In this document: positions 35,270-45,051 of the stretch, in pieces | Numbering within the stretch: the stretch's first letter is position 1 | How the letters are laid out: each line of letters starts with the position of its first letter | Assembly (NCBI RefSeq): GCF_001548055.1 | Contig: NZ_AP014724.1 | Span: 744,001 to 808,000 of the forward strand | DNA: 64,000 bases | DNA from: Sulfurospirillum cavolei | GTDB lineage: Bacteria > Campylobacterota > Campylobacteria > Campylobacterales > Sulfurospirillaceae | Reading direction: 5' to 3' | Position numbers and translations under genes: made by a program | Notes under the pieces: generated by a model | Databases searched by the model: none | Seen by the model: only the letters and a program-made list of their open reading frames with translations | What the model was told of the DNA's origin: nothing

Positions 35270-36700
35270 CTAGCACGAAAATACGGTTTTAAATTCAAAC
35301 GCCGTAGGTCTTGCCTCATCTGGCCAAACTTGAGTTTCGAATTTGTAGTGTTGGTATGTATCCAAAAATTCTGGAGTCATAACAGGTTTTAAGTATTCAT
35401 TGTCACGGATTAACGCTTCAAGTGAACCTCTTAGGGTATGAGGCATTTGGTTAATACCTTTTTCTCTAATTTCATCCAGTGTCAATTCAAACAAGTCTTC
35501 ATCCATTGGACCAACAGGCTCAGCTTTTGTTTTGATACCATCAATTCCTGCAAGAAGCATGGAAGCAAACGCAAGGTATGGACATGAAGTTGAGTCTGGG
35601 AAACGCATCTCAACACGAACGGATTTCTCGCCCGCACCGTAAGGAATACGGCAAGATGCTGAACGGTTTTGCATAGAGTAAGTAAGGATTGATGGTGCTT
35701 CAAATCCAGGAATTAAACGTTTGTATGAGTTGGTTGAAGGGTTTGTAAACGCCGCAACACTTCGTGCGTGTTTCAAAATACCACCGATGTACCAGCGTGC
35801 CATGTCGCTAAGGTTAGCGTATTCGCCAGCTTTATAGAACATGTTTTTGCCATCTTTCCAGATTGATTGGTGAACGTGCATACCGCTACCATTGTCACCG
35901 TAAAGTGGTTTTGGCATAAATGTAGCTGTTTTTCCATTGAGGTGAGCTACCATTTTAACAACGTATTTGTATTTTTGAACGTTATCAGCTGCTTCAATTA
36001 ATGTTCCAAATTTAACACCGATTTCGCCTTGTGCTTGAGCAACTTCGTGATGTACAACGAAAACTTCAAGACCAATTTGTTTAAGAGTTTGTACCATCTC
36101 AGCACGTAAATCTACCATTGAGTCGATTGGTTGAACGGGGAAGTATCCGCCTTTTGTGCCTGGGCGGTGACCTGTATTGTAACCATCTGTATAACTTTTT
36201 GCGCTATTCCATGTACCTTCTTCGGAGTCGACTTCATAGTATGAGCAGTTGATATCGTCTCTGATTTTAACGTCGTCGAATACGAAAAATTCATTTTCTG
36301 GTCCAAAATAAGCCACATCGCCTAATCCTGTTTCGGCAAGGTATTTCAATGTTTTTTTCGCGATACTTCTTGGGCATTTTTCGTACAATTCGCCTTTGTA
36401 AATATCAAAAACGTCGCAAAAAACAACAACGGTCGAATCTGCCGTAAAAGGGTCTAAAAATGCCGTTTCGGCTTCCGGTTTCAATAACATGTCGGATTTA
36501 TTAATCGGTTGCCATGCTTCGATAGAAGAACCGTCAAAAGGGATACCGTTTGTAAAAGAATCTGTACTGATGGCTTCCATCGTATACGTAAGGTGATGCC
36601 ATGTTCCTTTCATGTCCGTGAAACGAAAATCGACGAATTCAACTTCATTGTCAGCACAGTATTTGAAAAATTCTTCAACACTGTTAACGAATTTACCCAT
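35270..36700 (-). CDS. glnA: Glutamine synthetase type I
   Basis: 476 residues. Motifs: FDGSSIEAW near the start, FGPENEFF (metal ligands), [13 protein letters not shown] and the C-terminal [11 protein letters not shown]. The enzyme makes glutamine from glutamate, ammonia and ATP. At the place where GlnE adenylylates Tyr397 in enterobacteria (NLYDL) this protein reads DLFEL, with Phe404, so adenylylation control is absent. Codon use is the low-CpG type seen in highly expressed genes. AGGAG lies before the ATG. Confidence 0.97.
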   Translation of the reverse strand: MGKFVNSVEEFFKYCADNEVEFVDFRFTDMKGTWHHLTYTMEAISTDSFTNGIPFDGSSIEAWQPINKSDMLLKPEAETAFLDPFTADSTVVVFCDVFDIYKGELYEKCPRSIAKKTLKYLAETGLGDVAYFGPENEFFVFDDVKIRDDINCSYYEVDSEEGTWNSAKSYTDGYNTGHRPGTKGGYFPVQPIDSMVDLRAEMVQTLKQIGLEVFVVHHEVAQAQGEIGVKFGTLIEAADNVQKYKYVVKMVAHLNGKTATFMPKPLYGDNGSGMHVHQSIWKDGKNMFYKAGEYANLSDMARWYIGGILKHARSVAAFTNPSTNSYKRLIPGFEAPSILTYSMQNRSASCRIPYGAGEKSVRVEMRFPDSTSCPYLAFASMLLAGIDGIKTKAEPVGPMDEDLFELTLDEIREKGINQMPHTLRGSLEALIRDNEYLKPVMTPEFLDTYQHYKFETQVWPDEARPTAFEFKTVFSC

Positions 36701-36730
36701 GGTGTAACTCCTAGAATTTAAATTTCAGTA

Positions 36731-36736
36731 ATTTTA
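36731..36736 (-). promoter_or_regulatory. glnA -10 box, tentative
   Basis: On the minus strand TGATAAAAT precedes glnA by about 30 bp within an AT-rich gap. No sigma54 consensus is visible here. Confidence 0.35.
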
Positions 36737-36771
36737 TCAGAATGAGCTGAAAATAAAGCCGAAAAGGGTGC

Positions 36772-37551
36772 TTAAAAATTAACCATTTCCCGTTCTCTCT
36801 TTTCAAATAATGCACATTTTTTATACCCGTATCGTTTGGCGACTTGACGGATTTCTTCTTGGCAAAAACCGATTTGATCGATCGCGTGCGCGTCGGATCC
36901 GAACGTAATCGGAATATCGCTTTGTGCCAGTAATTCCAGCAGGACATCTCCGGGATACTGTTCTTTAACAGGTTTGCGCAATCCGGCGGCATTGATTTCG
37001 ACGACCATATCGGCTTTTTTAATGGCGTTAATCGCCTTTTGGGCAATGCTGCGAATATCCTTTTTAGGAAGGTAGTTAAAAATTTTGATCAGATCGAGAT
37101 GTCCTACGACCTCAAACAAGCGGCTTTGTGCCAATGCTTCGATCGCGTCGAAATAACGTTGCCAAATCACGTCGATATCGTGATGCGTGTACTCTCCGAT
37201 AAATTCAGGATTGTCAAATCCCCATTTGCCTAAAAAATGTACCGAACCGATGAAATAATCGACATCGCGCTTTAAAACGCTTTCATCGATATAACCGTCT
37301 AAAAAATCGACTTCGTACGCCAGTAAAATTTTGATAGTATCGCGGTGTTTTTCGCGAAGTAAAAGCACTTCTTGCTCATATCCTTGCATTTCGTCAAAGC
37401 GCATACGATAAGCTTCGTCAAAGCGCATCGGGGCATGATCCGAAAATCCGAAAACGTCGATTTTTCGGGCAACGGCTTGTTCGACGAAGGATTGCATGCT
37501 TCCCTTCGCATGGTGGCATAAAGGCGTATGGTTGTGTAGGTCGATGATCAT
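36772..37551 (-). CDS. PHP-domain histidinol-phosphatase
   Basis: 259 residues. The PHP metal motif DLHNHTPLCHHA opens the protein. Further metal ligands appear in FSDHAP, YEVDFLDG, GSVHFL, HLDLIKIF and FGSDAHA. This pattern is that of HisJ/HisK-type histidinol-phosphate phosphatases, which dephosphorylate histidinol phosphate in histidine synthesis. A different phosphoesterase role is possible. It lies upstream of glnA on the same strand, separated by 71 bp that hold a possible glnA promoter. Confidence 0.85.
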   Translation of the reverse strand: MIIDLHNHTPLCHHAKGSMQSFVEQAVARKIDVFGFSDHAPMRFDEAYRMRFDEMQGYEQEVLLLREKHRDTIKILLAYEVDFLDGYIDESVLKRDVDYFIGSVHFLGKWGFDNPEFIGEYTHHDIDVIWQRYFDAIEALAQSRLFEVVGHLDLIKIFNYLPKKDIRSIAQKAINAIKKADMVVEINAAGLRKPVKEQYPGDVLLELLAQSDIPITFGSDAHAIDQIGFCQEEIRQVAKRYGYKKCALFEKREREMVNF

Positions 37552-37604
37552 CGTGCGTTCTCCGCGCTTTTGGTGTCTTAAATAAAATTATATAAAAAGT
37601 TCAC

Positions 37605-37610
37605 TATAAT
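37605..37610 (+). promoter_or_regulatory. cheZ -10 box
   Basis: TATAAT in CACTATAATAG, 33 bp before cheZ and followed by the ribosome site AGGAGAAAG. Confidence 0.55.
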
Positions 37611-37642
37611 AGACCATAATTTGTCACTTTAGGAGAAAGCTT

Positions 37643-38383
37643 ATGACGCAAGAAGAACTGGATGCTTTAATGGCGGGTGATTTAGACGACGCCGACGAAA
37701 CGTTGCCTTCCCTCGCTACACTCGACGAAGAATCGGACGAAGGGGTCAATGCGCACGAAAACCAAGAGTCCGATATGCCAAGCGATGAAGATTTGGCGCA
37801 CCATAAAATGATACACGAATACCGACCGTCTTCCACGATGGCTTGGCCACCGCCTCCTCCGACGGACGATCATAAAATGGTGCATCAACTTGACGACGTG
37901 ACGAAAGATTCCGAGATTAAAGCCACTCAAGTCTTCGACAAACTTGAAACCGTCAATAACTTTATGATGAGTGCCGAAGAAAATGCCAAAGAAGTCATTA
38001 AATTGATCGAGAGTAACATTGCTCTTTTTGAAACTTTGGTGACGAAATTTCCTAAAATCGAGCAATTCCAAAATGCTCTAGACGACAATAAAACCATGAA
38101 AGTACGCGTTGAAGATATGTTGATGAACGCACAGATGGCGGAAGACGAGATCATGATGACGATGGATATTATGCAGTATCAAGACATTCATCGCCAAAAA
38201 ATCGAACGCGTTATCAACGTTATGCGTGCGCTTTCGAAATACATGAGTGCGCTTTTTGAAGGTGCGAAAGACGACACCAAACGGGTCAGCTCCGCGGTGC
38301 ATATTCACGGAGACGAAACGACCGAAGACGTCGTTAGCAACGAAGATATCGAAGCGTTGATCGCTAGTTTAGGAAAAAAATAG
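37643..38383 (+). CDS. cheZ: CheZ-type CheY phosphatase
   Basis: 246 residues. The conserved CheZ segment is seen as MDIMQYQDIHRQKIERV (about residues 171-187), with the Asp and the Gln that enters the CheY active site, inside a long helical hairpin (about 95-215). The first 75 residues are acidic and disordered, with PPPPP. The N-terminus (TQEELDALMAG) resembles the FliM peptide that docks CheY, and the C-terminus (NEDIEALIASLG) resembles the CheZ docking peptide. It should remove phosphate from CheY and so reset flagellar switching. As in C. jejuni (Cj0700, from memory) it follows glnA. Confidence 0.82.
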   Translation: MTQEELDALMAGDLDDADETLPSLATLDEESDEGVNAHENQESDMPSDEDLAHHKMIHEYRPSSTMAWPPPPPTDDHKMVHQLDDVTKDSEIKATQVFDKLETVNNFMMSAEENAKEVIKLIESNIALFETLVTKFPKIEQFQNALDDNKTMKVRVEDMLMNAQMAEDEIMMTMDIMQYQDIHRQKIERVINVMRALSKYMSALFEGAKDDTKRVSSAVHIHGDETTEDVVSNEDIEALIASLGKK

Positions 38384-39655
38384 GTGTCTAACGTCGAACT
38401 GCTTTCTCCTGCCGGAAATTTTGAAAAGTTAAAAATCGCGCTCTCATACGGTGCGGATGCCGTTTACGCGGGGGTGAGCCACTTCTCTTTGCGTATCAGG
38501 TCGGGTAAAGAGTTTACGTACGAGAGTTTCGAAGAGGCAATCGCGTATACGCATGCGAAAAACAAACGCTTGCATGCGACGATTAACGGATTTCCGTTTA
38601 ATGCGCAGATTCCTCTTTTGGAAAAGCATATCGAACGCGTCAGCGCGATGAATCCCGATGCTTTTATCGTTGCGGCTCCGGGCGTCATCAAACTTGCGCA
38701 AAAGATTGCTCCGCATATTCCCGTGCACCTTTCGACGCAAGCCAACGTGTTAAGTTATTTGGACGCGGAAGTGTATGCGGATATGGGCGTTAAGCGCATT
38801 ATCGCCGCGCGCGAAGTCAGCCTCAAAGATTTGGAACAGATCAAAAAACACTTGCCGCATATCGAACTCGAAGTTTTCGTCCACGGTTCCATGTGCTTCG
38901 CGTATAGCGGGCGTTGTCTGATCAGCTCTGTGCAAAGCGGTCGCGTTTCCAATCGCGGAAGTTGTGCCAATGATTGCCGTTTTCCTTACACGCTTTACGC
39001 GCATAATGAAGAGAGCGGAACCCTTTTTAGACTTGAAGAGAACGAAGAGGGAACGCATATTATGAATGCAAAAGACCTCAATTTAAGTGCACATGTCAAA
39101 GAAATTTTAGATTCGGGCGTGATCGATTCGTTGAAAATCGAAGGACGTACGAAGAGTGCTTATTACGTAGGTATCACGACCAAGACGTATCGCCAAGCGA
39201 TTGACGATTATGAGCGCGGAGCTTTTGATGCAAACGTCTATGCGAAAGAGCTTGCCACGACGAAAAACAGAGGCTTTAGCGACGGTTATTTGGTCAACCG
39301 TCCTTACGAAAAAAACGATACGCAAAATTTGGCGCATTCGATCAGCGAAGGGTCGCATCAGGTGGCGGCGCAAGTCGACGAATCGGGTAAAACCTGTTTG
39401 TGCAAAGACGTTTTGGCGTTACATGTAGCCTATGAAATCATCGCTCCCTCATCGGCACACGTTGAAGCGGTTGACAATGAGATTGGGACGATTTTTAAAG
39501 AAGACGGTCTTTGGAAAATTCGGTTTAAAAAGCTTCAAACGCCTTCAGGAAAACAGTTTAAAGAGATTCATAGCGGCAACGTCAATGCGATCGTTTTACC
39601 GACGTTGTTGGCGGGATTTACGTTTTTTAGAATACAACAAAAGGATAGTATGTGA
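38384..39655 (+). CDS. U32 peptidase-family protein (RNA hydroxylation, TrhP/RlhA-like)
   Basis: 423 residues from a GTG directly after the cheZ stop. It begins VELLSPAGNFEKLKIALSYG and has the U32 signature EVFVHGSMCFAYSGRCLISS with conserved Cys residues, plus MNAKDLNL and IDSLKIEGRTKSAYYV. Family members once called collagenases are now linked to prephenate-dependent hydroxylation of tRNA (TrhP) or 23S rRNA (RlhA) through an Fe-S cluster. Which RNA is modified here is unknown. The stop overlaps purE. Confidence 0.88.
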   Translation: MSNVELLSPAGNFEKLKIALSYGADAVYAGVSHFSLRIRSGKEFTYESFEEAIAYTHAKNKRLHATINGFPFNAQIPLLEKHIERVSAMNPDAFIVAAPGVIKLAQKIAPHIPVHLSTQANVLSYLDAEVYADMGVKRIIAAREVSLKDLEQIKKHLPHIELEVFVHGSMCFAYSGRCLISSVQSGRVSNRGSCANDCRFPYTLYAHNEESGTLFRLEENEEGTHIMNAKDLNLSAHVKEILDSGVIDSLKIEGRTKSAYYVGITTKTYRQAIDDYERGAFDANVYAKELATTKNRGFSDGYLVNRPYEKNDTQNLAHSISEGSHQVAAQVDESGKTCLCKDVLALHVAYEIIAPSSAHVEAVDNEIGTIFKEDGLWKIRFKKLQTPSGKQFKEIHSGNVNAIVLPTLLAGFTFFRIQQKDSM

Positions 39656-40149
39656 AATTCGTTTCTATATTAATGGGAAGTAAAAGCGATTACGGCGTGA
39701 TGGAAGAGTGTGCCAAAACGTTGGAGAAATTCGGCGTCATGTACGAATTGATCGTTTCTTCGGCGCACCGAAGTCCGGATCGTACCCATGCTTACGTTAA
39801 AAATGCGGAAGCAAAAGGTGCAAAAGTGTTTATTTGCGCAGCGGGAATGGCGGCGCATTTAGCGGGAGTCGTCGCTTCGTTAACGACGAAACCCGTTATC
39901 GGCGTTCCAATGAAAGGCGGCGTCATGGAGGGGATGGACGCTCTTTTAAGTACGGTCCAAATGCCCGGAGGCATGCCCGTAGGTACGGTGGCGATCGGTT
40001 CGGCGGGTGCAATGAACAGTGCGTATTTGGCAATGCAAATTCTCGCAATCGACGATGAGGAGTTGGCGGCTAAATTGAAAGAAGATCGCATCTTAAAAGC
40101 CAAAAAAGTCGAAACCGATTCTTCAGGGATTGAAGTTATTTTATCGTAA
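39652..40149 (+). CDS. purE: N5-carboxyaminoimidazole ribonucleotide mutase
   Basis: 165 residues. Motifs: SILMGSKSDYGVM, SAHRSPDRTHAY and FICAAGMAAHLAGVVAS, which place the catalytic Ser and His of class I PurE. It moves the carboxyl group from N5-CAIR to CAIR in purine synthesis. GTG start overlapping the previous stop. Confidence 0.95.
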   Translation: MKFVSILMGSKSDYGVMEECAKTLEKFGVMYELIVSSAHRSPDRTHAYVKNAEAKGAKVFICAAGMAAHLAGVVASLTTKPVIGVPMKGGVMEGMDALLSTVQMPGGMPVGTVAIGSAGAMNSAYLAMQILAIDDEELAAKLKEDRILKAKKVETDSSGIEVILS

Positions 40150-40160
40150 GGAGACGCATA

Positions 40161-40652
40161 ATGAACAGTTGGTTAGAAATTGAGGCATTTAGCCGTTTGG
40201 TCAACTTAGATATACCCGCTGTTCGTTTATTGATAGACGAAGGAAAACTTGCGTCCAAAGAAGAAGAGGGGCAATGCTTCGTCGAAATCAGCCGCAGTGC
40301 GCAAGCTTTGATTCCGGCAACGCAAGGCGTCGTCGTTGAAGACGGCTTTAGCAATACCGGAAATCTGACGATGAGCTCGGAATTCGTCGAAAAAACCGTC
40401 GGGGCTATTTTAAGCTTGCACGAAAAGGTTTTGGATGCGAAAGAAGAGACGCTAGACGCGCTCAAAAGTGAAAACCGTTTTTTAAAAGAGGCCCTCTTTT
40501 CGATGCAGGAGCTTTACGACGAAGATCGCAAAACGATCGAAACGCTGAGTAAGCAAATCGAATTTTTAAAAGACGAGCTTGATTTTACCAAACGAAAATA
40601 TAAAATGATGTGGAATAAAGCGGTGGAGGGTTATACCCCGCCTACGAAATAA
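40161..40652 (+). CDS. Conserved hypothetical with HTH-like N-terminus and coiled coil (Cj0703-like)
   Basis: 163 residues. Residues 1-45 read like a MerR/excisionase-type winged helix ([27 protein letters not shown]). Residues 75-150 form a heptad coiled coil ([16 protein letters not shown] onward). I believe the family is DUF3972, found mostly in Campylobacterota between purE and glyQ. Function unknown; a DNA-bound structural or regulatory role is only a guess. Confidence 0.7.
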   Translation: MNSWLEIEAFSRLVNLDIPAVRLLIDEGKLASKEEEGQCFVEISRSAQALIPATQGVVVEDGFSNTGNLTMSSEFVEKTVGAILSLHEKVLDAKEETLDALKSENRFLKEALFSMQELYDEDRKTIETLSKQIEFLKDELDFTKRKYKMMWNKAVEGYTPPTK

Positions 40653-40681
40653 TCTTTACATGTAAGAAAAAGGATCTGTGC

Positions 40682-41539
40682 GTGCTTACTTTTAGTCAAA
40701 TGCTTTTAAACCTCCAAACCTATTGGCAGCAAGAGGGATGTACGATCGTTCAGCCCTACGATATGCCAGCAGGTGCGGGAACGTTTCACAATGCAACGTT
40801 TTTACGTAGCCTCAGTTCAAAACCGTGGGCAACGGCATACGTCGCTCCGAGCCGAAGACCAACCGATGGACGTTACGGCGAAAATCCCAATCGTTTGGGA
40901 AGTTATTACCAGTTTCAAGTGTTGATCAAACCAAGCCCCGATAATATTCAAGAGCTTTACCTTAAAAGCCTTGAAATGCTAGGGCTCGACATTAAAAAAC
41001 ACGATATTCGTTTCGTGGAAGACAACTGGGAATCGCCGACTTTAGGCGCATGGGGCTTAGGCTGGGAAGTGTGGCTAGACGGTATGGAAGTAACGCAATT
41101 TACGTACTTTCAGCAAGTCGGCGGTATCGCATGCAATCCCGTTTCGGTTGAAATTACCTACGGCGTCGAGCGCTTGGCGATGTACCTTCAAGAAAAAGAG
41201 TCCGTTTTCGATCTCGTGTGGAACGAAAACGCGTTTGGCGTAACGACGTACGGCGACGTGCATAAACAAAGCGAATACGAGTTTAGCCGTTATAATTTTG
41301 AAGTCGCAAACGTTGCAATGCTTTTTGAACATTTTGAAAACGCGCAAGCCGAATGCAAGCGTTGTTTGGACGAAAATTTGCCGTTACCTGCGTACGATTA
41401 TTGTTTGGCGGCGTCGCATACGTTTAACGTATTGGATGCTCGAAAAGCGATTTCGGTAACGCAACGTCAAAATTATATTTTAAAAATTCGTGAGCTTGCC
41501 AAAGGGTGCGCGCTCAAATACAAAGAAGTAGTCGGATAA
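40682..41539 (+). CDS. glyQ: Glycine--tRNA ligase alpha subunit
   Basis: 285 residues from a GTG. It contains [20 protein letters not shown] near the start, [17 protein letters not shown] and [17 protein letters not shown], diagnostic for the class II alpha chain of the heterotetrameric glycyl-tRNA synthetase. The beta subunit (glyS) is not in this window. A TTACATGTAA word lies just before it. Confidence 0.96.
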   Translation: MLTFSQMLLNLQTYWQQEGCTIVQPYDMPAGAGTFHNATFLRSLSSKPWATAYVAPSRRPTDGRYGENPNRLGSYYQFQVLIKPSPDNIQELYLKSLEMLGLDIKKHDIRFVEDNWESPTLGAWGLGWEVWLDGMEVTQFTYFQQVGGIACNPVSVEITYGVERLAMYLQEKESVFDLVWNENAFGVTTYGDVHKQSEYEFSRYNFEVANVAMLFEHFENAQAECKRCLDENLPLPAYDYCLAASHTFNVLDARKAISVTQRQNYILKIRELAKGCALKYKEVVG

Positions 41540-42258
41540 TGCGCTTAGGCGAGATTTACGACTTTCTAGACGCCTTAAGCCCCTTTGCGACGCAAGCTTC
41601 TTGGGACAACAGCGGTTTACTGATCGGAACGCGATCCGATGCCATCGAGCGTATCTATTTAAGTCTCGACGTTGATCGCGCTTTGGTCGAAGCGGCGGAA
41701 AAACACTCGTTGATTATCACGCATCATCCGCTCATTTTTAGCGGCTTGAAACAGCTCGATTTTTCGCGTTATCCGTCAAATTTGATTCAAACAATCGTAC
41801 AGAAAAATATTGCGTTGATTGCAATGCACACCAATTTCGATCTTTCACATCTCAATGCGTACGTCGCTCGAAAATTGGGTTTTGAGATTGCGCTGACGAA
41901 AGATTTCGTGGCGTATTGCGACGTCGATGAAAGTTTTGAAGCTTTGACATGTAAGGTTAAAAACGCCTTAGGGATAAAGCACCTGCGCGTCGTTCAAACC
42001 TGCGAACACGTTAAGCGTTGCGCGTTAACGACGGGTGCCGGCGGAGATTTGATCCGCACCGTCGAGGCCGATTGTTTTCTAACGGGCGATTTAAAATACC
42101 ATCAAGCTTTAGAAGCCAAAGAAAACGGGCTTAGTTTAATCGACATCGGACACTTTGAGAGTGAAGCGTATTTTGGGGCGTGTTTAAGTGAGCATTTGAA
42201 AAATTTGCCATTAAAAGCTATAATATCAAATTCTAAAAACCCCTTCCAACACATATAG
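41539..42258 (+). CDS. Nif3-like dinuclear metal-centre protein
   Basis: 239 residues from the ATG that shares a base with the glyQ stop. Metal-ligand motifs of the Nif3/YbgI family: LIITHHPLIFSG near residue 60, MHTNFD near 96, then ETGAGGD-like TTGAGGDLIR and the late GHFESE. The family forms hexamers with two metals per subunit; its reaction is unclear (GTP cyclohydrolase-like folate activity has been suggested for some). Confidence 0.85.
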   Translation: MRLGEIYDFLDALSPFATQASWDNSGLLIGTRSDAIERIYLSLDVDRALVEAAEKHSLIITHHPLIFSGLKQLDFSRYPSNLIQTIVQKNIALIAMHTNFDLSHLNAYVARKLGFEIALTKDFVAYCDVDESFEALTCKVKNALGIKHLRVVQTCEHVKRCALTTGAGGDLIRTVEADCFLTGDLKYHQALEAKENGLSLIDIGHFESEAYFGACLSEHLKNLPLKAIISNSKNPFQHI

Positions 42259-42272
42259 AGGACACAGAGCAT

Positions 42273-42992
42273 ATGAATAAGTACTTAGAGCAGTTAATTG
42301 AGCTTTCCAATTTAGACAAAGAGATTGACGATTTTGCACCGCGCATCGCTAAAGTGGAGAAGACGTTAAAACTCTCTTTAGATAAAGAAAAAGAGCTAAA
42401 ATCGCAAACCGAGGTTTTTCAAGCCGACATCGCCGACGCTAAACTCAAAAAAGCAAAAAACGAAGCACATTTGGCGGAACTTTCTGCTAAATTAAAAGAT
42501 TTTACGAAAAAAAGTGCGTTGGTAAAAACGGCAAAAGAGATTAAAGCCTTGCAACTTGAAGAGGAAATCGCCAAAGAACAATGCGATTTTGCGAACGAAG
42601 AGATCGCTCGTTTGGAAAAAATCATCGATCTAAAACAAAACAGCATCAGTGCCCTTCAAGAAAAAATCGCGCAAGCCGCAGCCGAAGCCGAAAAGATTAA
42701 AGAGACGATCGATTCGCAAATTCAAGCGATTGAAGAAGAACGCAAAAACGTTTACAAAGCCAAAGACGAATTGGTTTCCGATATGAGTCATAAAATTTTG
42801 ACGTTTTACCAAAAAATTCGTAAATGGGCAGGAAACTCTACGGTCGTGCCGGTCAAAAAACAGGCTTGCTACGGATGTTTTATGCGTATCAACGATAAAA
42901 CGTATGCGAGTGTTTTAAAACAAGACGATATCGTGACATGTCCTCATTGCGGTCGCATTTTATACAAAGAGATCGAGGAAGAGAAGGCGTAA
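42273..42992 (+). CDS. Coiled-coil zinc-ribbon protein (Cj0706-like)
   Basis: 239 residues. Residues 5-175 are an almost continuous charged coiled coil; the C-terminus carries a C4 zinc ribbon, CYGC and CPHC. This is the zf-RING_7/CT398-like layout. Related proteins have been tied to flagellar or type III-associated functions in other phyla, but no role is known in this lineage. It lies between the Nif3-like gene and waaA. Confidence 0.75.
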   Translation: MNKYLEQLIELSNLDKEIDDFAPRIAKVEKTLKLSLDKEKELKSQTEVFQADIADAKLKKAKNEAHLAELSAKLKDFTKKSALVKTAKEIKALQLEEEIAKEQCDFANEEIARLEKIIDLKQNSISALQEKIAQAAAEAEKIKETIDSQIQAIEEERKNVYKAKDELVSDMSHKILTFYQKIRKWAGNSTVVPVKKQACYGCFMRINDKTYASVLKQDDIVTCPHCGRILYKEIEEEKA

Positions 42993-42995
42993 GGG

Positions 42996-44159
42996 TTGCG
43001 CTTTATCTATTACGGTGCGGCGGTGTTGCTCTATGTAGCGGCACTGCCTTTTTTAGTTTTCCTTTGCTTTAAATCTAAATATACGTTTTCGATTCCCGCA
43101 CGCTTTTTTCTGAAAAATAACGCTCCTTTCGAACCGAATGCCCGTATGTGGTTTCACGCGTGTTCTTTAGGCGAGGTGCGATCGTTGAAGCCTTTGGTGG
43201 AGACTTTTGCGCCGAGCGACGTTCGCATTAGCGTTATGACGCAAACCGGATTTCGCGAAGCCGCTTTACTTCATACGGCGGTGCGTTATTTGCCGTTTGA
43301 AATTTTTTTACCGTTTTGGACACGCCCTCAAGACGTTTTAGTCGTGATGGAAGCCGAGCTTTGGCCGCTTTTGTTTATCAGCGCGAAAGCCAAAGGGATA
43401 CGAACGGTGTTATTGAATGCAAGAATATCGGATCATTCCTATGCTTCGTACGCAAAATTTGCATGGTTTTACCGTTGGATTTTTCGCTACGTCGATACGG
43501 TATTGGCGCAAAGCGAAGAGGATAAGGAGCGTTTGGCTTTTTTAGGCGCGAAGCGCATCAGCGTCGTCGGCAATATCAAACAGTACCAACGCTACGGCGT
43601 TACAAAAGTTTACGATAAGCCGAAAAACAAGCGATTGATCGTCATCGCAAGTACGCATGAAAAAGAAGAGGCGTTGATCTTAGAGCATATCGCGATCAAA
43701 GAAAACGATACGATCGTCGTCGTACCCAGACATCCGGAGCGTTTTGAAAAAATTCGACGTTGGTTGGCATCGTATGCGACAGAGCATCGACGTTCATTTG
43801 ACTCTCTTTCGCACAGCGAGCGCTTGGATAGCGATTTTATTTTATGCGACCAAATGGGACGCTTGATCGATCTTTATGCCGTTGCCGACGTGGTTATCTT
43901 AGGCGGCTCGTTTGTGGAAGGCGTCGGCGGGCACAATCCGCTAGAGCCAGCATTTTTCGGCGTTAAATTAATTAGCGGAGCATCGATCTTCAATCAAAAA
44001 GTGCTTTTTGAAGCGGTAGAAAACGCCAAAATCGTTGCGATCGACGCACTTTACGATGTTTTTGAACACATCGACGAAGTCCGTCCTTCTTTCATTACTC
44101 CCAAAGATGCGATTGAGCCTCTTTTGGAAAAAATCAGAGGAACAGACCATGATAGATAA
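42996..44159 (+). CDS. waaA: 3-deoxy-D-manno-octulosonic acid transferase
   Basis: 387 residues from a TTG. An N-terminal membrane anchor (about 1-25) is followed by the GT-B fold of Kdo transferase: WFHACSLGEVRSLKPL, VVMEAELWPLL, VLLNARIS and, near the end, GGSFVEGVGGHNPLEPA. It adds Kdo to lipid IVA, the first inner-core step of lipopolysaccharide at the inner membrane. The last 11 bp overlap the next gene. Confidence 0.92.
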   Translation: MRFIYYGAAVLLYVAALPFLVFLCFKSKYTFSIPARFFLKNNAPFEPNARMWFHACSLGEVRSLKPLVETFAPSDVRISVMTQTGFREAALLHTAVRYLPFEIFLPFWTRPQDVLVVMEAELWPLLFISAKAKGIRTVLLNARISDHSYASYAKFAWFYRWIFRYVDTVLAQSEEDKERLAFLGAKRISVVGNIKQYQRYGVTKVYDKPKNKRLIVIASTHEKEEALILEHIAIKENDTIVVVPRHPERFEKIRRWLASYATEHRRSFDSLSHSERLDSDFILCDQMGRLIDLYAVADVVILGGSFVEGVGGHNPLEPAFFGVKLISGASIFNQKVLFEAVENAKIVAIDALYDVFEHIDEVRPSFITPKDAIEPLLEKIRGTDHDR

Positions 44160-44883
44160 AGCCTATAAACTTTTGGCCCTTCAAGAAAAAATCTCCAATC
44201 GCGCCGCAAAAGAGTTAATCGATCGAGGCGTTGTTTACGCGGCGGGAAAAAAAGTAAGTGTTGCGCGCGGAGAGTTGGACAGTTCGACGAAGTTTAAAGT
44301 CGAAAAAATCGCACCGATTCGCGTTTTATTTGAAGACGCGTTTCTTATGGCGGTCGATAAGCCGGCATTTATGACTTCCGAAGAGGTCGCAGAAGCGAAA
44401 AATTTACCGTTGTTACATCGTTTGGATCGCGAGACGAGCGGAGTTTTATTATTAACCAAAGACGATGATTTTCGTAAAAAAGTGGTCAATGCATTTAAAA
44501 AACGCGATGTTCAAAAAGAGTATATTGCGATCGTCGAAGGTAAAGTCGTTGAAGCTATGGAGATTAACGCTCCGATTTTGACGATTAAAAAGGGCAATAC
44601 GGCGTACAGTAAAATTAGCGATGACGGTAAAGAAGCGATCAGTTACATCGAACCTTTAATGATCGAAGGTAAACGCTCCAAGATTCGCGTCAAGATCGAA
44701 ACGGGACGAACGCATCAAATTCGCGTGCATTTAAAGAGTATCGGAGCTTCCATTTTAGGTGATACCGAATACGGCGGACGACCGTACAAACGCTTAATGC
44801 TCCATGCGTCCAAAATCGCACTTTTAGGGTATAAATTTGAGAGTAAAGAACCTGAAGATTTCATTAAATTCGCGGCAGTATAA
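44149..44883 (+). CDS. RluA-family pseudouridine synthase
   Basis: 244 residues from the ATG inside the waaA end (an open frame extends upstream but within waaA). An S4-like N-terminal segment (ISNRAAKELIDRGVVYAAGK) precedes the catalytic domain with LLHRLDRETSGVLLLTK, where the Asp is catalytic, and KIETGRTHQIRVHLKSIG. It isomerises uridine in rRNA or tRNA; the target site is not predictable. As I recall, the homologous position in C. jejuni is Cj0708. Confidence 0.9.
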   Translation: MIDKAYKLLALQEKISNRAAKELIDRGVVYAAGKKVSVARGELDSSTKFKVEKIAPIRVLFEDAFLMAVDKPAFMTSEEVAEAKNLPLLHRLDRETSGVLLLTKDDDFRKKVVNAFKKRDVQKEYIAIVEGKVVEAMEINAPILTIKKGNTAYSKISDDGKEAISYIEPLMIEGKRSKIRVKIETGRTHQIRVHLKSIGASILGDTEYGGRPYKRLMLHASKIALLGYKFESKEPEDFIKFAAV

Positions 44884-45051
44884 ATTAGAATAGGAGCACT
44901 CAAAACTACGATAAAATCGTTGTTTAGAAACGATAAAGCTCTTTTAGATATAGGCAAAAATTAAGGTTTAATTTAGTTTAAAGTATTGGTTGGATACAAT
45001 ACGAGCTCTTTTTCAAATGAAGATGTTTGAATAGCTTAGGAAGGATAATGC
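44884..45051 (+). promoter_or_regulatory. Gap with ffh promoter and weak hairpin
   Basis: TACAAT at 44995-45000 with an AT-rich upstream tract is the best -10 for ffh. Upstream, ATCGTT and AACGAT around 44913-44932 form a short hairpin followed by a T-rich stretch, perhaps ending the waaA transcript. No gene seen. Confidence 0.45.

Noticed and set aside
37682-38071. A 129-codon antisense frame in cheZ
   Set aside because: A shadow of the biased cheZ codons; its His/Phe/Arg-rich content is not protein-like.
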